A DNA stretch of 64,000 nt, taken from positions 1-64,000 of the forward strand of contig NZ_PJJS01000039.1 in NCBI RefSeq assembly GCF_002929845.1. Reading direction: 5' to 3'. The notes under the pieces are model-generated. The model had not been told where the DNA came from. It made no database searches and saw only the letters and a list, made by a program, of their open reading frames with translations. Made by a program: the position numbers and the translations under genes. How positions within the stretch are numbered: the first letter of the stretch is position 1; each line of letters starts with the position of its first letter. Positions 63,904-64,000 of the stretch are shown in pieces. The stretch comes from Cryobacterium sp. M96 (lineage in GTDB: Bacteria > Actinomycetota > Actinomycetes > Actinomycetales > Microbacteriaceae).

Positions 63904-64000
63904 TCAGCGGGCAGGTCCGGGCACGACGACCCTCGCGGTGATCAGGTCGTCCGGCACCGGCGTGTGTGAGATGAGCAGCACCGCACGGCCGTCCTCCGCC
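63904..64000 (-). CDS. C-terminal end of an ABC transporter ATPase (partial)
   Basis: The last 31 codons of a minus-strand gene read AEDGRAVLLISHTPVPDDLI...VVVPGPAR before TGA at 63904-63906. VLLISH followed by the end of the chain is the H-loop and C-terminal of an ABC ATPase. The rest of the gene lies outside the window. Confidence 0.5.
   Translation of the reverse strand, partial: AEDGRAVLLISHTPVPDDLITARVVVPGPAR

Overview
The window looks like a piece of a high-GC actinobacterial chromosome, most likely Microbacteriaceae (a Cryobacterium/Leifsonia/Salinibacterium-like organism). This rests on the gene order hrcA-dnaJ-rsmE-HIT-phoH-ybeY-CNNM-era, the order leuS-comEA-comEC-holA-rpsT-lepA-hemW, actinobacterial-type leuA, and frequent GTG starts. 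The genus is inference; no marker gene settles it.

Bases 1-16078 are an accessory, decaying region. It holds two intact but non-identical IS30-family elements (about 1283-2531 and 8554-9792), two inward-facing tails of an IS481-type transposase (left edge and about 6266-6490), and an IS3-type OrfB fragment (about 14792-15045). It also holds broken genes: a carboxymuconolactone-decarboxylase-like gene with an in-frame TAG, a half-length transaldolase, and two truncated hypothetical genes. Intact cargo includes three short-chain dehydrogenases, an alpha/beta hydrolase with an Asp nucleophile, DUF488 and DUF2945 proteins, an ASCH protein, a GAPDH, a GH15 glycoside hydrolase and an SMP-30 protein. 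A tRNA with a CAT anticodon (16079-16152) marks the border with the ordered chromosome.

Bases 16079-64000 are core chromosome, mostly on the minus strand. 16-20 kb: glycosyltransferase, DMT-type transporter, peptide deformylase, an orphan histidine-kinase-like protein that lacks its phospho-acceptor His, and tRNA-Asn. 20-28 kb: an oligopeptide-type ABC operon (binding protein, two permeases, fused double ATPase, a further degenerate ATPase, a 2-hydroxyacid dehydrogenase). 28-35 kb: dnaG, dgt, dusB, a 41-residue Cys-rich mini-protein coupled to a DsbA-like gene, uppS, recO, and a TRIC-type protein on the plus strand. 36-46 kb: leuA with a Leu-codon leader peptide, then the era-to-hrcA operon under a CIRCE operator. 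46-57 kb: two DUF4870 proteins, hemW, a DUF1990 protein, lepA, a hydrolase, rpsT, holA, comEC, comEA. 57-64 kb: leuS, pabB, a secreted M28 peptidase, a DedA protein and the tail of an ABC ATPase.

The less ordinary signals are an 80-90 bp palindromic repeat present twice (38574-38653 and 61359-61446), a second 108-bp inverted-repeat element (50722-50829), three short tandem repeat arrays (7, 13 and 17 bp), the Cys-rich mini-protein, the leuA attenuator, and two proteins whose catalytic residues are replaced (the orphan kinase and the extra ABC ATPase).
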